Part shown: positions 51,514-60,152 of the stretch, piece after piece
Position numbering within the stretch: position 1 is the first letter of the stretch
How the letters are laid out: every line of letters begins with the position of its first letter
Assembly (NCBI RefSeq): GCF_013408425.1
Contig: NZ_JACBYV010000001.1
Coordinates: 3,658,001-3,722,000 of the forward strand
DNA length: 64,000 nt
DNA from: Pseudomonas flavescens
GTDB taxonomy: Bacteria; Pseudomonadota; Gammaproteobacteria; Pseudomonadales; Pseudomonadaceae
Reading direction: 5' to 3'
Notes under the pieces: generated by a model
Told to the model about the DNA's origin: nothing
What the model saw: only the letters and a program-made list of their open reading frames with translations
Database searches by the model: none
Position numbers and translations under genes: made by a program

Positions 51514-52233
51514 ATGTTGTTGTCCAAACCCACGTCGCGAAGGAAGTTTCTGCTTTCCTCGCTGATCGCCCTCCCCGCGCTGGGCGTGACCATCAAAGGC
51601 CTGAGCGCAGCCTCCGCTGCCGAGATGGTCGCGCCAGCCCTCGACAGCTATACACCGACCTTTTTCAGTGCCACCGAGTGGACCTTCATGATGGCCGCCT
51701 GCGACCGTCTGATTCCCGCTGGCGGTAAAGCACCTGGCGCCCTGGAAACCAACGTGCCGGTATTCATGGACCAGCAGCTGGCAAGCGACCTGGGGAGCGA
51801 AATCTACCTCGAGGGGCCCTTCGACCTCGCTGCACCAGCCACCCTCGGCTACCAGATTCCGTACCTGCCGCAGCAGATCTATCGCAACGGCATCAAGGCC
51901 GTGGATGCCTGGTGTGAGCACGCCCACCACGAGCGCTTCGCCCTGCTCGATGCCACCACCCAGGACAGCGTGCTGAAGAAGCTCGAAGCCGGTGAGGTGG
52001 ACTTCGCGGCCTTCGGCGAAGAGGTGCTCGGCTCCAAGCTGTTCTTCAGCGAAATGCTTTCGCTCTCCCAGCAGGGCTACCTGTCCGACCCGATCTACGG
52101 CGGCAACAAGGGCATGAAGGCGTGGATCGCCATCGGCTTTCCGGGTGCCCGTGCCAGCTACCTGGAATGGGTCGCCCAGCACAACGTCAAGTATCCCCTC
52201 GGGCCGGTCAGCCTCAACGGCGACCGCGGCTGA
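51514..52233 (+). CDS. Gluconate 2-dehydrogenase small (gamma) subunit, Tat-exported
   Basis: The 239-residue protein carries a twin-arginine signal (SRRKFLLSSLIALPALG), as needed for export together with a flavoprotein. After cleavage near ASAAE it shows the gluconate 2-dehydrogenase subunit 3 pattern (WTFMMAACDRLIPA, GAKAPGALE-like GGKAPGALETNV). It is the chaperone-like partner that carries the folded FAD subunit through the Tat pore. It is the first gene of a three-gene operon with the flavoprotein and a triheme cytochrome c. Confidence 0.9.
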   Translation: MLLSKPTSRRKFLLSSLIALPALGVTIKGLSAASAAEMVAPALDSYTPTFFSATEWTFMMAACDRLIPAGGKAPGALETNVPVFMDQQLASDLGSEIYLEGPFDLAAPATLGYQIPYLPQQIYRNGIKAVDAWCEHAHHERFALLDATTQDSVLKKLEAGEVDFAAFGEEVLGSKLFFSEMLSLSQQGYLSDPIYGGNKGMKAWIAIGFPGARASYLEWVAQHNVKYPLGPVSLNGDRG

Positions 52234-52272
52234 TTTTCTTTTCGCGCAGCGTTTCAGCAAGCAAGGTTTTTT

Positions 52273-54042
52273 ATGTCAGACATTACCAATGACGAAGTCG
52301 ATGTCGTCGTAGTCGGCCTGGGTTGGACCGGCTCGTTGATGAGCATCGAACTGGCCCAGGCGGGTTTGAAAGTACGCGCTCTGGAGCGTGGGGAAGACCG
52401 CAACAATGCCGACTTCGCCTATCCCAAGCCTGCCGACCAGTACGCCTACGCGGTACGCAACAAGGTCATGGTCAGCCCCAAGGATGGCGCCCTGACGGTC
52501 CGCCACAACAGCCACGGCACCGCCCTGCCGACGCGCAAGTGGGGCGCCTTCGTGCCCGGCACCGGCGTGGGTGGCTCGGGCCTGCACTGGACCGGCGTAC
52601 TGATCCGCCCGACACCGACCGACATCAAGCTCAAGACCTACGCCGACCAGGCCTACGGCAAGGGCATTCTGCAGGACGACATGCGCATCGGTGACTACCC
52701 GTTCACCTGGGACGAGATCGAGCCCTACCTCGACAAGTTCGACAAGATCTGCGGGCTGTCGGGCAACACCGGCAACCTGCAGGGCCGCATCATCGAAGGC
52801 GGCGACCCGTTCGAAGGCCCGCGCTCCAACCCGTTCCCGCTGCCGGCGCTGGAAGACACGCTCAACAACAAGCTGTTCGCCGACGCCGCGCGCAAGCTCG
52901 GCTATCACCCGTTTCCCAACCCGTCGGCCAACGTCTCGCGCGCCTGGACCAACCCCTACGGCAACCAGATCGCGCCGTGCAACTACTGCGGCTACTGCAG
53001 CAAGTACCCCTGCCTGAACTACTCCAAGGCTTCGCCGCAGACTGCGGTGATGGATGCCCTCAAGCGCCTCGAAAACTTCTCCTACCGCACCCGGGCCAAC
53101 GTGCTGCGCGTCGAGCTGCACGCCGATGGCAAGACCGCCCGCGGCGTCACCTATGCCGACGAACACGGCAACACGGTGTTCCAGCCGGCGAAGATCGTCG
53201 TGCTGGCCGGCTTCCAGTTCGTCAACGTGCGCCTGATGCTGCTCTCCGGAATCGGCAAGCCTTACGACCCGGTTACCGAGACAGGCACCATCGGCCGCGA
53301 TTACGCCTACCTCAGCGTCGGCGGCTCGACCCTGTTCTTCAAGGACAAGCAGTTCAATCCGTTCGCCACCGCCGGTGCCACCGGACAGATGTTCAACGAC
53401 ATCTCGCCGGGCAACTACGACGGCCCTTCGCTGGGTTTCATCGGCGGCGCCAAGATCCACAGCTCGCAGGCCACCGGCACGCCGATCGGCACCGCGCTGC
53501 CGGGCGGCACGCCGGCCTGGGGCCAGGGCTGGAAAGACGGCATGACCGACTGGTACGGCCACTCCATGAAGGTGAGCATTTCCACCGGCTGCATGTCCTA
53601 CCGCGGCCACTACCTGGATCTCGACCCCACCTACAAGGATCCATGGGGCCAGCCACTGCTGCGCATCACCTTCGACTGGAAAGAGAACGAGCTGAAGCTG
53701 CAGCAATACCTGCGCGGCATCGTCCAGAACATCACCCGCGAGCTGGGGCCGGACAGCGTCTCCGAGAGTTTTCTGGCGATGGACTCGCACTGGGACATCA
53801 CCAAGTACGTGTCCACCCACAACGTGGGCGGCGCGGTCATGGGCGACAACCCGAAAACCAGTGCGCTCAACCGCTACCTGCAGAGCTGGGACGTGCACAA
53901 CGTCTTCGTACCGGGCGGTAACGCCTTTCCGCAGAACTTCCAGGCCAACCCTACGGCCCTGATCGGTGCACTGACCCTGTTCGCCGCCCAGGCCATCAAG
54001 GATCAGTACCTGAAGAACCCCGGCCCATTGGTGCAGGCATGA
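52273..54042 (+). CDS. Gluconate 2-dehydrogenase flavoprotein (GMC family) subunit
   Basis: The 589-residue protein has a GMC-type FAD motif GLGWTGSLMSIELAQAG near residue 16, then GTGVGGSGLHWTGVLIRP. A cysteine-rich CNYCGYCSKYPC segment, near residue 236, may hold an iron-sulfur cluster as in some family members. The C-terminal active site has STHNVGGAVMG and NAFPQNFQANPT. It has no signal of its own and should ride with the Tat-bearing small subunit. It oxidises D-gluconate (or a related polyol or hexose acid) in the periplasm and passes electrons to the cytochrome. AAGG lies about 6 bases before the ATG. Confidence 0.9.
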   Translation: MSDITNDEVDVVVVGLGWTGSLMSIELAQAGLKVRALERGEDRNNADFAYPKPADQYAYAVRNKVMVSPKDGALTVRHNSHGTALPTRKWGAFVPGTGVGGSGLHWTGVLIRPTPTDIKLKTYADQAYGKGILQDDMRIGDYPFTWDEIEPYLDKFDKICGLSGNTGNLQGRIIEGGDPFEGPRSNPFPLPALEDTLNNKLFADAARKLGYHPFPNPSANVSRAWTNPYGNQIAPCNYCGYCSKYPCLNYSKASPQTAVMDALKRLENFSYRTRANVLRVELHADGKTARGVTYADEHGNTVFQPAKIVVLAGFQFVNVRLMLLSGIGKPYDPVTETGTIGRDYAYLSVGGSTLFFKDKQFNPFATAGATGQMFNDISPGNYDGPSLGFIGGAKIHSSQATGTPIGTALPGGTPAWGQGWKDGMTDWYGHSMKVSISTGCMSYRGHYLDLDPTYKDPWGQPLLRITFDWKENELKLQQYLRGIVQNITRELGPDSVSESFLAMDSHWDITKYVSTHNVGGAVMGDNPKTSALNRYLQSWDVHNVFVPGGNAFPQNFQANPTALIGALTLFAAQAIKDQYLKNPGPLVQA

Positions 54043-54053
54043 GGAACGCAGAG

Positions 54054-55424
54054 ATGAAATCCACACCCCGTTCTCTGCTCCTCAAGCTGCTGATCATCGG
54101 TCTGCTGCTCGCTGCACTGGCCTGGCTGGCCAGCATCGCCCTGAACCGCTCGGGCGACGCCTCGGCGCAGCTCGGTCAGGCCGTCACCCCGGCATTGATC
54201 AGCCAGGGCGAGTACCTGGCGCGCGTCGGTGACTGCGTGGCCTGCCATACCGCCCGAGGCGGCAAGGCCTTCGCCGGCGGCCTCGGTATCGAGTCGCCGA
54301 TCGGCACCATCTACTCCACCAACATCACCCCAGACAAGCAGACCGGGATCGGTGACTGGACCTATGGCGAGTTCGAACGCGCCATTCGCCGCGGCGTTGG
54401 CCACGACGGCAGCGCGCTGTACCCGGCGATGCCCTACCCGTCCTACGCCAAGGTCTCGGATGCCGACATGCAGGCGTTGTACGCCTACTTCATGCAGGGC
54501 GTGCAGCCGGTGGAACAGGCCAACCAGGCCAACGACATCCCCTGGCCATTGTCGATCCGCTGGCCCCTGGCCTACTGGCGCACGCTGTTCTCGCCATCGC
54601 CGGAGTCCGCTGCCGAGGCGCTGAAAGTCACCACCCGCGATGCCGATGCGCAGATTGCCCGCGGTGCCTACCTGGTACAGGGCCTGGGCCACTGTGGCTC
54701 CTGCCACACGCCACGGGCGCTGACCATGCAGGAGAAGGGGCTCGATGAAAGCACCGCCGACTACCTGAGCGGCGCCGAGCTCAACGACTGGGCCGTGCCC
54801 TCGCTGCGCGGCATGCCGCACTGGTCCCAGGACGAAATCGTCGACTACCTGGGTACCGGCCGTAACGCCAAGGCCTCGGTAGCCGGTGAGATGACCGACG
54901 TGGTGGCCAACAGCACCTCGCACATGTCGGACGACGACCTGCACGCCATGGCGGCCTACCTGAAGTCCCTCGCCGCCGACGGCCAGCCAGCCAGCGCCCA
55001 TCAGCCCGAGCGCAGCGAAGCGACCACCCGCAAGCTGACGGCGGCCACCGACCTGACCCTTGGCGAGCGTCTGTATCTGGACAACTGCGGCGCCTGCCAC
55101 TTCGTGGCGGGTGACGGCGCGCCTCGGGTGTTCCCACGCCTGGATGGCGCGTCGGTGATCAACGCGCAAAACCCCAGCGCCCTGCTGCACGTGATACTCG
55201 CCGGTGCGCAAACGCCATCGACGGCGCGCGCACCCTCGATCCTGCCGATGCCGGGCTTCGCCGATCGCATGGACGACGCCGAGGTCGCCGAACTGGCCAC
55301 CTTCCTGCGTCAAGGCTGGTCGAACGACGCGCCGGCGGTGTCCGCCGAGCAGGTCGCCGCGGTGCGTGCATCGCTGGCTGGCGAGCATGTAGGTGAAAAG
55401 GAGCTGGCGCCGAGCGACGAGTAG
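54054..55424 (+). CDS. Gluconate 2-dehydrogenase cytochrome c subunit (triheme)
   Basis: I take the ATG at 54054 (MKSTPRSLLLKLLIIG), 8 bases after GAGGA, over an ATG overlapping the previous stop. The 456-residue protein has an N-terminal membrane anchor or signal (LLLKLLIIGLLLAALAWLA) and three CxxCH heme sites: CVACH near residue 62, CGSCH near 215 and CGACH near 345. It takes electrons from the flavoprotein and gives them to ubiquinone at the outer face of the inner membrane. The three-heme layout is that of alcohol, sorbitol and gluconate dehydrogenase cytochromes. Confidence 0.92.
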   Translation: MKSTPRSLLLKLLIIGLLLAALAWLASIALNRSGDASAQLGQAVTPALISQGEYLARVGDCVACHTARGGKAFAGGLGIESPIGTIYSTNITPDKQTGIGDWTYGEFERAIRRGVGHDGSALYPAMPYPSYAKVSDADMQALYAYFMQGVQPVEQANQANDIPWPLSIRWPLAYWRTLFSPSPESAAEALKVTTRDADAQIARGAYLVQGLGHCGSCHTPRALTMQEKGLDESTADYLSGAELNDWAVPSLRGMPHWSQDEIVDYLGTGRNAKASVAGEMTDVVANSTSHMSDDDLHAMAAYLKSLAADGQPASAHQPERSEATTRKLTAATDLTLGERLYLDNCGACHFVAGDGAPRVFPRLDGASVINAQNPSALLHVILAGAQTPSTARAPSILPMPGFADRMDDAEVAELATFLRQGWSNDAPAVSAEQVAAVRASLAGEHVGEKELAPSDE

Positions 55425-55479
55425 TCTTCGAGGTAGCCGATCCCGCCCCTCCGCTGGCGACGATGAGTCGCCCGCTCAG

Positions 55480-55517
55480 AAGCCCCTGATGCTCGATGAG
55501 TGTCAGGGGCTTTTTAT
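55480..55517 (+). terminator. Rho-independent terminator of the gluconate dehydrogenase operon
   Basis: AAGCCCCTGA pairs with TCAGGGGCTT over 10 bases around a 13-base loop and is followed by TTT on the plus strand. It lies 56 bases beyond the cytochrome stop. Confidence 0.9.
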
Positions 55518-55551
55518 TGCAAGGCTCTGGTCGCCGTGGAGATGGACGGGC

Positions 55552-56421
55552 TCAGTTAGCCGCCCAGCGAAAACGCACGCCTGCCACGTCCCCGTCGGGC
55601 ACAACGCCCGCGCGAAGATTCCACAGCAGCGCCGGGATCAGCAACCTGGGGGGCTCCAGCCCTGCATCCCGTTCTTCACGCCATTCGATGAACTGCGCGG
55701 CACTGACGCCTTGATGCATATGCTGGTTATGCAGGCGCTGTTCCTGCACGGAGCACCAGGCCCGTGGCGCGCGATCCTGTGGGTAGTCGTGGCACATGAA
55801 CAGGCGGGTGTCGCCCGGCAGTTCGAGCAGATGCCGAATGGAGCGATACAACTGCGCAGCACTGCCACCAGGAAAATCGCAGCGTGCCGTGCCGATGTCC
55901 GGCTGGAACAGGGTGTCGCCGACGAACACGTGCCGCTCCTCGACCAGAAAGGCCGTGTCGGCGGGCGTATGCCCGGGCACATGCAGCGCCCGAGCGGACA
56001 GAGCACCGATGGCGAAGTCTTCGTCGGGGGCGAACAGATGGTCGAACTGGCCGCTCGCCTGGCAGTAATCCTCGGGCAGTTGGAAACGCGCCTGAAAGGT
56101 CCGCTGTACCTCGCCAATGCCTGGTCCGGCGGCGACCCGCCCGCCACTGCGCTCGCGCAGGTAAGCAGCGGCGGTGAGGTGATCGGCGTGGATATGGGTT
56201 TCCAGAATCCACTGCACCTCCAGGTGCCTGGCCTCCAGCGCTCGCAACAGAGCGTCCGCCGGTGCGCTGTCGAGCCTGCCGGACTCCAGGTCATAGCCGA
56301 GCACCGGATCGATCACCGCGCAAGCGCTGCCCGCGCCAGCATGGACGAGATGGCTGAACGTCGACGTCTGCGCATCGAAAACGCTCTCGACCTGCAGCGC
56401 TCGCTCTCCCAGCGTGCTCAT
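55552..56421 (-). CDS. MBL-fold metallohydrolase (persulfide dioxygenase/glyoxalase II-like)
   Basis: The 289-residue protein has the metallo-beta-lactamase motif HIHADHL near residue 77, later GHTPADTAFLV and HVFVGDTLF. A C-terminal MCHDYPQDRA motif fits the ETHE1/Blh group that oxidises glutathione persulfide or hydrolyses thioesters. The metal ligands of the family appear intact (HxHxDH, His in GHTP, Asp in GDTL, His in CHDY). It is 18 bases downstream of the cysteine desulfurase gene on the same strand, so the pair should act on cysteine-derived sulfur. Confidence 0.88.
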   Translation of the reverse strand: MSTLGERALQVESVFDAQTSTFSHLVHAGAGSACAVIDPVLGYDLESGRLDSAPADALLRALEARHLEVQWILETHIHADHLTAAAYLRERSGGRVAAGPGIGEVQRTFQARFQLPEDYCQASGQFDHLFAPDEDFAIGALSARALHVPGHTPADTAFLVEERHVFVGDTLFQPDIGTARCDFPGGSAAQLYRSIRHLLELPGDTRLFMCHDYPQDRAPRAWCSVQEQRLHNQHMHQGVSAAQFIEWREERDAGLEPPRLLIPALLWNLRAGVVPDGDVAGVRFRWAAN

Positions 56422-56439
56422 CGGGCGATCACCGGCCCG

Positions 56440-57570
56440 TCATTCAGGCAGACAGCGGCGAATGGCATCGATGGCCTGCTCGACGTCGGCGAGCGTGGTG
56501 TAGCGGCCGAGGCTCAGGCGAATGCTGCGATACGCCTGGGTATCGTCCAGCCCGAGCGCCAGCAGCACATGGGACGGCGCGCTGCTGGCCGAATTGCAGG
56601 CCGAAGTGGAGGAGAACGCCAGCGTCCCCAGCAGGTTCTCGGCATCGAACCAGGGGTGGTCGATGCACAGGTTGAGGGTATGCGGCACACGCTTCTCGGC
56701 GCAGCCGTTGAGACGCACGCCGGGCAGCGCCAGCAACCCTTCGCGCAGGTGCGCGCAAAGGCGAGCGATGCGCGTGTTCTCTTCGCTCATCAGCTCACCG
56801 GCAAGAGCGAAGGCGCTGCCCATGCCGACGATCTGGTGGGTGGCCAGGGTGCCGGAGCGCAGCCCCTGCTCATGCCCACCGCCATGGATCTGCGCCTGGA
56901 TCAGCGAGCGCGCACGGTCACCGACGTAGAGCGCACCAATACCTTTAGGACCATAGGTCTTGTGGGCGGAAAAGGACATCAGGTCCACCGGCAAGGTGGC
57001 CAGATCGATGGCCACCTTGCCGGTGGCCTGGGCGGCGTCCACATGGAACAGCGCGCCGCGCTGACGAACGAGCTCGCCCACCGCGGCGATATCGGTCAGC
57101 GTACCGAGTTCGTTGTTGATCAGCATCAACGAGACCAGCAGGGTGTCGTCACGCAAGGCTGCCGCGACCGCCTCCGGCTGGATGATGCCGTTGGCATCGG
57201 GCTGCAGCCAGGTCACCTCGAAGCCCTCGCGCTCCAGTTGCCCGGCGGTATCCAGAACGGCCTTGTGCTCGAGGCGGCTGGTGATGATGTGCCGACGGCC
57301 ATCGGCCAGCGCGGCCACGCCCTTGAGCGCCAGGTTGTTCGACTCGGTCGCCCCGGACGTCCAGACCAGGCGATCTGCGCGGGTACCTACCAGGGCCGCC
57401 ACCTGCTTGCGTGCCTTTTCGACCGCCAGACGAGCCCGCTGCCCGAAGGAGTGAGACGCGGAAGCGGGATTGCCGAACACCACGTCACGGCCCATGCACG
57501 CCAACATGTCCTGAATGACAGCGTCGTCGATGGGAGTGGTAGCGGCGTAATCGAAATACAGTTCTGACAT
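56440..57570 (-). CDS. Cysteine desulfurase (IscS/NifS-like)
   Basis: I start at MSELYFDYAATTP (57570), the usual family N-terminus. The 376-residue PLP enzyme has FGNPASASHSFG, the GATESNNLALKG motif, HVDAAQATGK, the PLP lysine in SFSAHKTYGPKG and the catalytic Cys325 in SSTSACNSA. It turns cysteine into alanine and an enzyme persulfide. The short loop around the Cys and the lack of an adjacent iscU suggest a role other than bulk Fe-S assembly. It lies next to a MBL-fold hydrolase and opposite an Lrp-type regulator. Confidence 0.93.
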   Translation of the reverse strand: MSELYFDYAATTPIDDAVIQDMLACMGRDVVFGNPASASHSFGQRARLAVEKARKQVAALVGTRADRLVWTSGATESNNLALKGVAALADGRRHIITSRLEHKAVLDTAGQLEREGFEVTWLQPDANGIIQPEAVAAALRDDTLLVSLMLINNELGTLTDIAAVGELVRQRGALFHVDAAQATGKVAIDLATLPVDLMSFSAHKTYGPKGIGALYVGDRARSLIQAQIHGGGHEQGLRSGTLATHQIVGMGSAFALAGELMSEENTRIARLCAHLREGLLALPGVRLNGCAEKRVPHTLNLCIDHPWFDAENLLGTLAFSSTSACNSASSAPSHVLLALGLDDTQAYRSIRLSLGRYTTLADVEQAIDAIRRCLPE

Positions 57571-57691
57571 AGGGGTAGCGGCCGTGCAGATGATTGAAGG
57601 CGCCGTGCTAGACGGCTTTGTCTGGAGCACCATGCTAAGAGAGCGGGACGTGAAAAATTTTGTTATTTCACTGTTCTCGAGCCCATGAAAC

Positions 57692-57704
57692 GGAATATAT
57701 TTCC
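57692..57704. promoter_or_regulatory. Near-palindrome in the AT-rich desulfurase/Lrp divergent gap
   Basis: GGAATATATTTCC is symmetric at 12 of 13 positions and lies in a strongly AT-rich segment, as Lrp proteins prefer. A related GAAATTATTTTCC follows at about 57723-57735. Both are 60-110 bases from the regulator start and 120-165 from the desulfurase start. Confidence 0.4.
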
Positions 57705-57797
57705 AACCTGGACAAAGTAAACGAAATTATTTTCCAGACTTAGCCCATTTCATACTGACGATATTCCCCAATCGTCTTATCAGGAGTTTTCTAGACC

Positions 57798-58262
57798 GTG
57801 GACAAGTTCGACCGCGCCTTGCTCGCGCTGCTACAGCAGGACTGCACTCAGCCGCTGGGTGAGATCGCCGAACGCGTTGGTTTGAGTAACACGGCGTGCT
57901 GGCGGCGTATTCAGAAGCTCGAGGAAAGCGGCGTGATCGGTGCCCGAGTGGCCCTGCTCGACTCGCGCAAGATCGGCGTGCCGGTCACGGTATTCGCCTT
58001 CGTGCGCACCAATCAGCACAACGCCGAATGGCTCAAGCACTTCCACAGTCAGGTGGCGGCGATCGAGGAGGTGGTCGACTTCTATCGCATGGCGGGTGTC
58101 ACCGATTACCTGCTGCGCCTGGTGGTGCCCGACATCGAGGGCTACGACGCCGTGTACAAGCGCCTGATCGAAATCCCCGGCATCGCCGATATCAGCTCCA
58201 GCTTCGCCATGGAGCGGATCAAATCGACCACGGCCCTGCCGCTGCATCAGGTGGGCAAGTGA
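57798..58262 (+). CDS. Lrp/AsnC-family transcriptional regulator (DecR-like)
   Basis: The GTG at 57798 follows AGGAG by 11 bases and gives 154 residues. An N-terminal HTH (DKFDRALLALLQQDCTQPLGEIAERVGLSNTACWRRI in parts) is joined to an AsnC ligand domain (about 65-145, with DYLLRLVVPDIEGYDAVYKRL). The HTH end resembles that of DecR (YbaO), which senses cysteine in E. coli, and the neighbouring genes handle cysteine sulfur. It is likely a cysteine- or sulfide-responsive activator of the divergent desulfurase/MBL pair. Confidence 0.9.
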   Translation: MDKFDRALLALLQQDCTQPLGEIAERVGLSNTACWRRIQKLEESGVIGARVALLDSRKIGVPVTVFAFVRTNQHNAEWLKHFHSQVAAIEEVVDFYRMAGVTDYLLRLVVPDIEGYDAVYKRLIEIPGIADISSSFAMERIKSTTALPLHQVGK

Positions 58263-58270
58263 GCGTCTGG

Positions 58271-58320
58271 ACGGGCGACTGGCGAAACCCGGAATTCCGG
58301 GTTAGTTTGGCCGCCCGTTA
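58271..58320. terminator. Perfect 18-bp palindrome in an extended hairpin
   Basis: AACCCGGAATTCCGGGTT (58286-58303) is a perfect palindrome. ACGGGCG at 58271 and CGCCCGT near 58319 extend the fold. There is no loop in the inner part, so it may be a cruciform, a protein site or a transcript end after the Lrp gene. Confidence 0.5.
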
Positions 58321-58338
58321 TCCCTGACGATTTCTGCC

Positions 58339-58563
58339 ATGCCTCTACGCAATCTTCACCGTCTGACCATTCTCGGCCTGGTGTTCTTCATCCTCGGCCT
58401 GATCGGCGTCGTGTATGCGCTGTACGCCATCTACAGCGGGCCGCGCCCGGCTGACCCGGACCTGACCCGCAGCCTGGTGATAGCCGCAGGCATGCAACTG
58501 ACCGGCTACGTGCTGCTCAACCGCAACCGCTGGCGGATGATGGTCGGCAAGTCGAAGAAGTAG
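58339..58563 (+). CDS. Small two-helix membrane protein
   Basis: This 74-residue protein begins MPLRNLHRLTILGLVFFILG and has two hydrophobic helices (ILGLVFFILGLIGVVYALYAI and LVIAAGMQLTGYVLL), with a basic C-terminus (NRNRWRMMVGKSKK). No family is recognised. A ribosome-binding site is not obvious, but the frame is compact and has a membrane-protein codon pattern. It follows the Lrp gene and palindrome and may be independent. It could equally be a chance frame. Confidence 0.5.
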   Translation: MPLRNLHRLTILGLVFFILGLIGVVYALYAIYSGPRPADPDLTRSLVIAAGMQLTGYVLLNRNRWRMMVGKSKK

Positions 58564-58605
58564 CGCCAAGCTCACCCGCTATGAGCCTGGCGCCCGGGGC
58601 CGCCT

Positions 58606-60081
58606 TCAGCGGAATGGCGGCTCGTCGAAGCTGCGCAGCTTGCGCGAGTGCAGCGAGTTGAGCTGGCCACGCAGCAGATCCAGAGCGGCGATACCGATGT
58701 GCAGATGCTGGGTCACGGCCCGCTCGTAGAAGGCACCCGCCGCGCCCGGCAGCTTGATCTCGCTGTGCAGCGGCTTGTCCGACACGCACAGCAAGGTGCC
58801 ATACGGCACGCGCAGGCGATAACCCTGAGCGGCGATGGTGCCGCTTTCCATGTCCACCGCCACGGCCCGTGACAGGTTGATCAGCGGACGCTCCTGCGCC
58901 CAGCGCAGCTCCCAGTTGCGGTCGTCGTAGGTCAGCACGGTACCGGTGCGCAGCCGACGCTTGAGATCGTCACCGCGCTCGCCAGTCACCTGCGCGGCGG
59001 CATCCTGCAACGCCTGCTGCACTTCGGCCAGGGCCGGCAGCGGAATGTGCGGTGGCAGCACCCGGTCGAGAATGCCGTCGCGGCGCATGTAGGCGTGAGC
59101 CAGCACGTAGTCACCGATGGTCTGCGACTGACGCAGGCCGCCACAGTGGCCGATCATCAGCCAGCAGTGCGGACGCAGCACGGCCAGGTGATCGGTGATG
59201 TTCTTGGCGTTGGACGGGCCGACGCCGATGTTGACCAGGGTGATGCCATCGCCATCGGCAGCCTGCAGGTGGTAGGCCGGCATCTGGTAGCGGTGCCAGA
59301 CCACGGTCTCGATGATCGCCTGCATCTCGCCTTCGGGCATGCCCCGCTCGATCACCACGTTGCCCGGCAGCACCATGCGCTCGAAGCGCGACTCGCCATT
59401 GAGCATGTCCAGACCGTTGCGAATGAACTGGTCGACGTAGCGGTGGTAGTTGGTCAGCAGGATCCACGGCTGCACGTGGCGCCAGTCGCTGCCGGTGTAA
59501 TGCACCAGGCGACGCAGGGAGAAATCCACCCGGGCGGCGTCGAACAGGGCCAGCGGCAATGGATCGGTATTTTCCCAGTCGTAGAGGCCGTCGGCGGTGC
59601 CATCGGTGGCGGCCGACAGGTCCGTGCTGGGGAACACCCGCGCCAGTTCTGCCGCGGTCACGCCGGAGCCAGCCAGCTCATCGCCCTGCTCCACCACGTA
59701 GGGGTAAGGGATGTACTGCTGGCTGACACCGACCTCGACGGTCAGGGTGAAGTCGGCCATCAGCGGCTGCAGTTGCTCGAGCAGGTACTTACGGAACGCA
59801 GCCGGATGGGTGATGGTGATGCTGTAGGTACCGGGCACCTGCACCTTGGCGTAGGCACGCACGGTGGTCGGCACCTCGCCCTGGCAGTCGTAGGTCAGCC
59901 GCAGTTCGGGGTAGCGAAACAACTCTTGCTGCTCGGCATCGGGGCGGATGCGATCTTTCAGGTAGCGCTTGAGCGCCTGGCTCAGGCCTTCGGTGGCGCG
60001 CTGGTGCAGCACCGCCAGACGATCGACGGCTTCTTCGGCAGAGTGGACGACGATAAAAGCGCCGTCTGTAGAAAGGGACAT
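58606..60081 (-). CDS. amn: AMP nucleosidase
   Basis: The ATG at 60081 has AAGGA 7 bases upstream and gives 491 residues, near the 484 of E. coli Amn. The N-terminal AMP-binding regulatory domain (about 5-170) is followed by a phosphorylase-like catalytic domain with VNIGVGPSNAKNITDHLAVL, LMIGHCGGLRQSQTIGDYVLA, VAVDMESGTIAAQGYRLRVP and LLCVSDKPLHSEIKLPG, the segments that hold the nucleoside phosphorylase-type active site. It cleaves AMP to adenine and ribose 5-phosphate in the cytoplasm and helps balance the adenylate pool. Confidence 0.95.
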   Translation of the reverse strand: MSLSTDGAFIVVHSAEEAVDRLAVLHQRATEGLSQALKRYLKDRIRPDAEQQELFRYPELRLTYDCQGEVPTTVRAYAKVQVPGTYSITITHPAAFRKYLLEQLQPLMADFTLTVEVGVSQQYIPYPYVVEQGDELAGSGVTAAELARVFPSTDLSAATDGTADGLYDWENTDPLPLALFDAARVDFSLRRLVHYTGSDWRHVQPWILLTNYHRYVDQFIRNGLDMLNGESRFERMVLPGNVVIERGMPEGEMQAIIETVVWHRYQMPAYHLQAADGDGITLVNIGVGPSNAKNITDHLAVLRPHCWLMIGHCGGLRQSQTIGDYVLAHAYMRRDGILDRVLPPHIPLPALAEVQQALQDAAAQVTGERGDDLKRRLRTGTVLTYDDRNWELRWAQERPLINLSRAVAVDMESGTIAAQGYRLRVPYGTLLCVSDKPLHSEIKLPGAAGAFYERAVTQHLHIGIAALDLLRGQLNSLHSRKLRSFDEPPFR

Positions 60082-60152
60082 GCACGGTTCCTTATCGTGG
60101 GGATCATGGACCATAGCTGACACGCATTACAGGCCGGGTGCAAGTGCAGCGA

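Noticed and set aside
52276..57567. Very long frames antisense to the gluconate dehydrogenase and desulfurase genes (52276-54066 minus, 54003-55388 minus, 55393-57567 plus)
   Set aside because: They are artefacts of high GC in well-supported genes; the translations are Gln/His/Arg/Val-rich without motifs.
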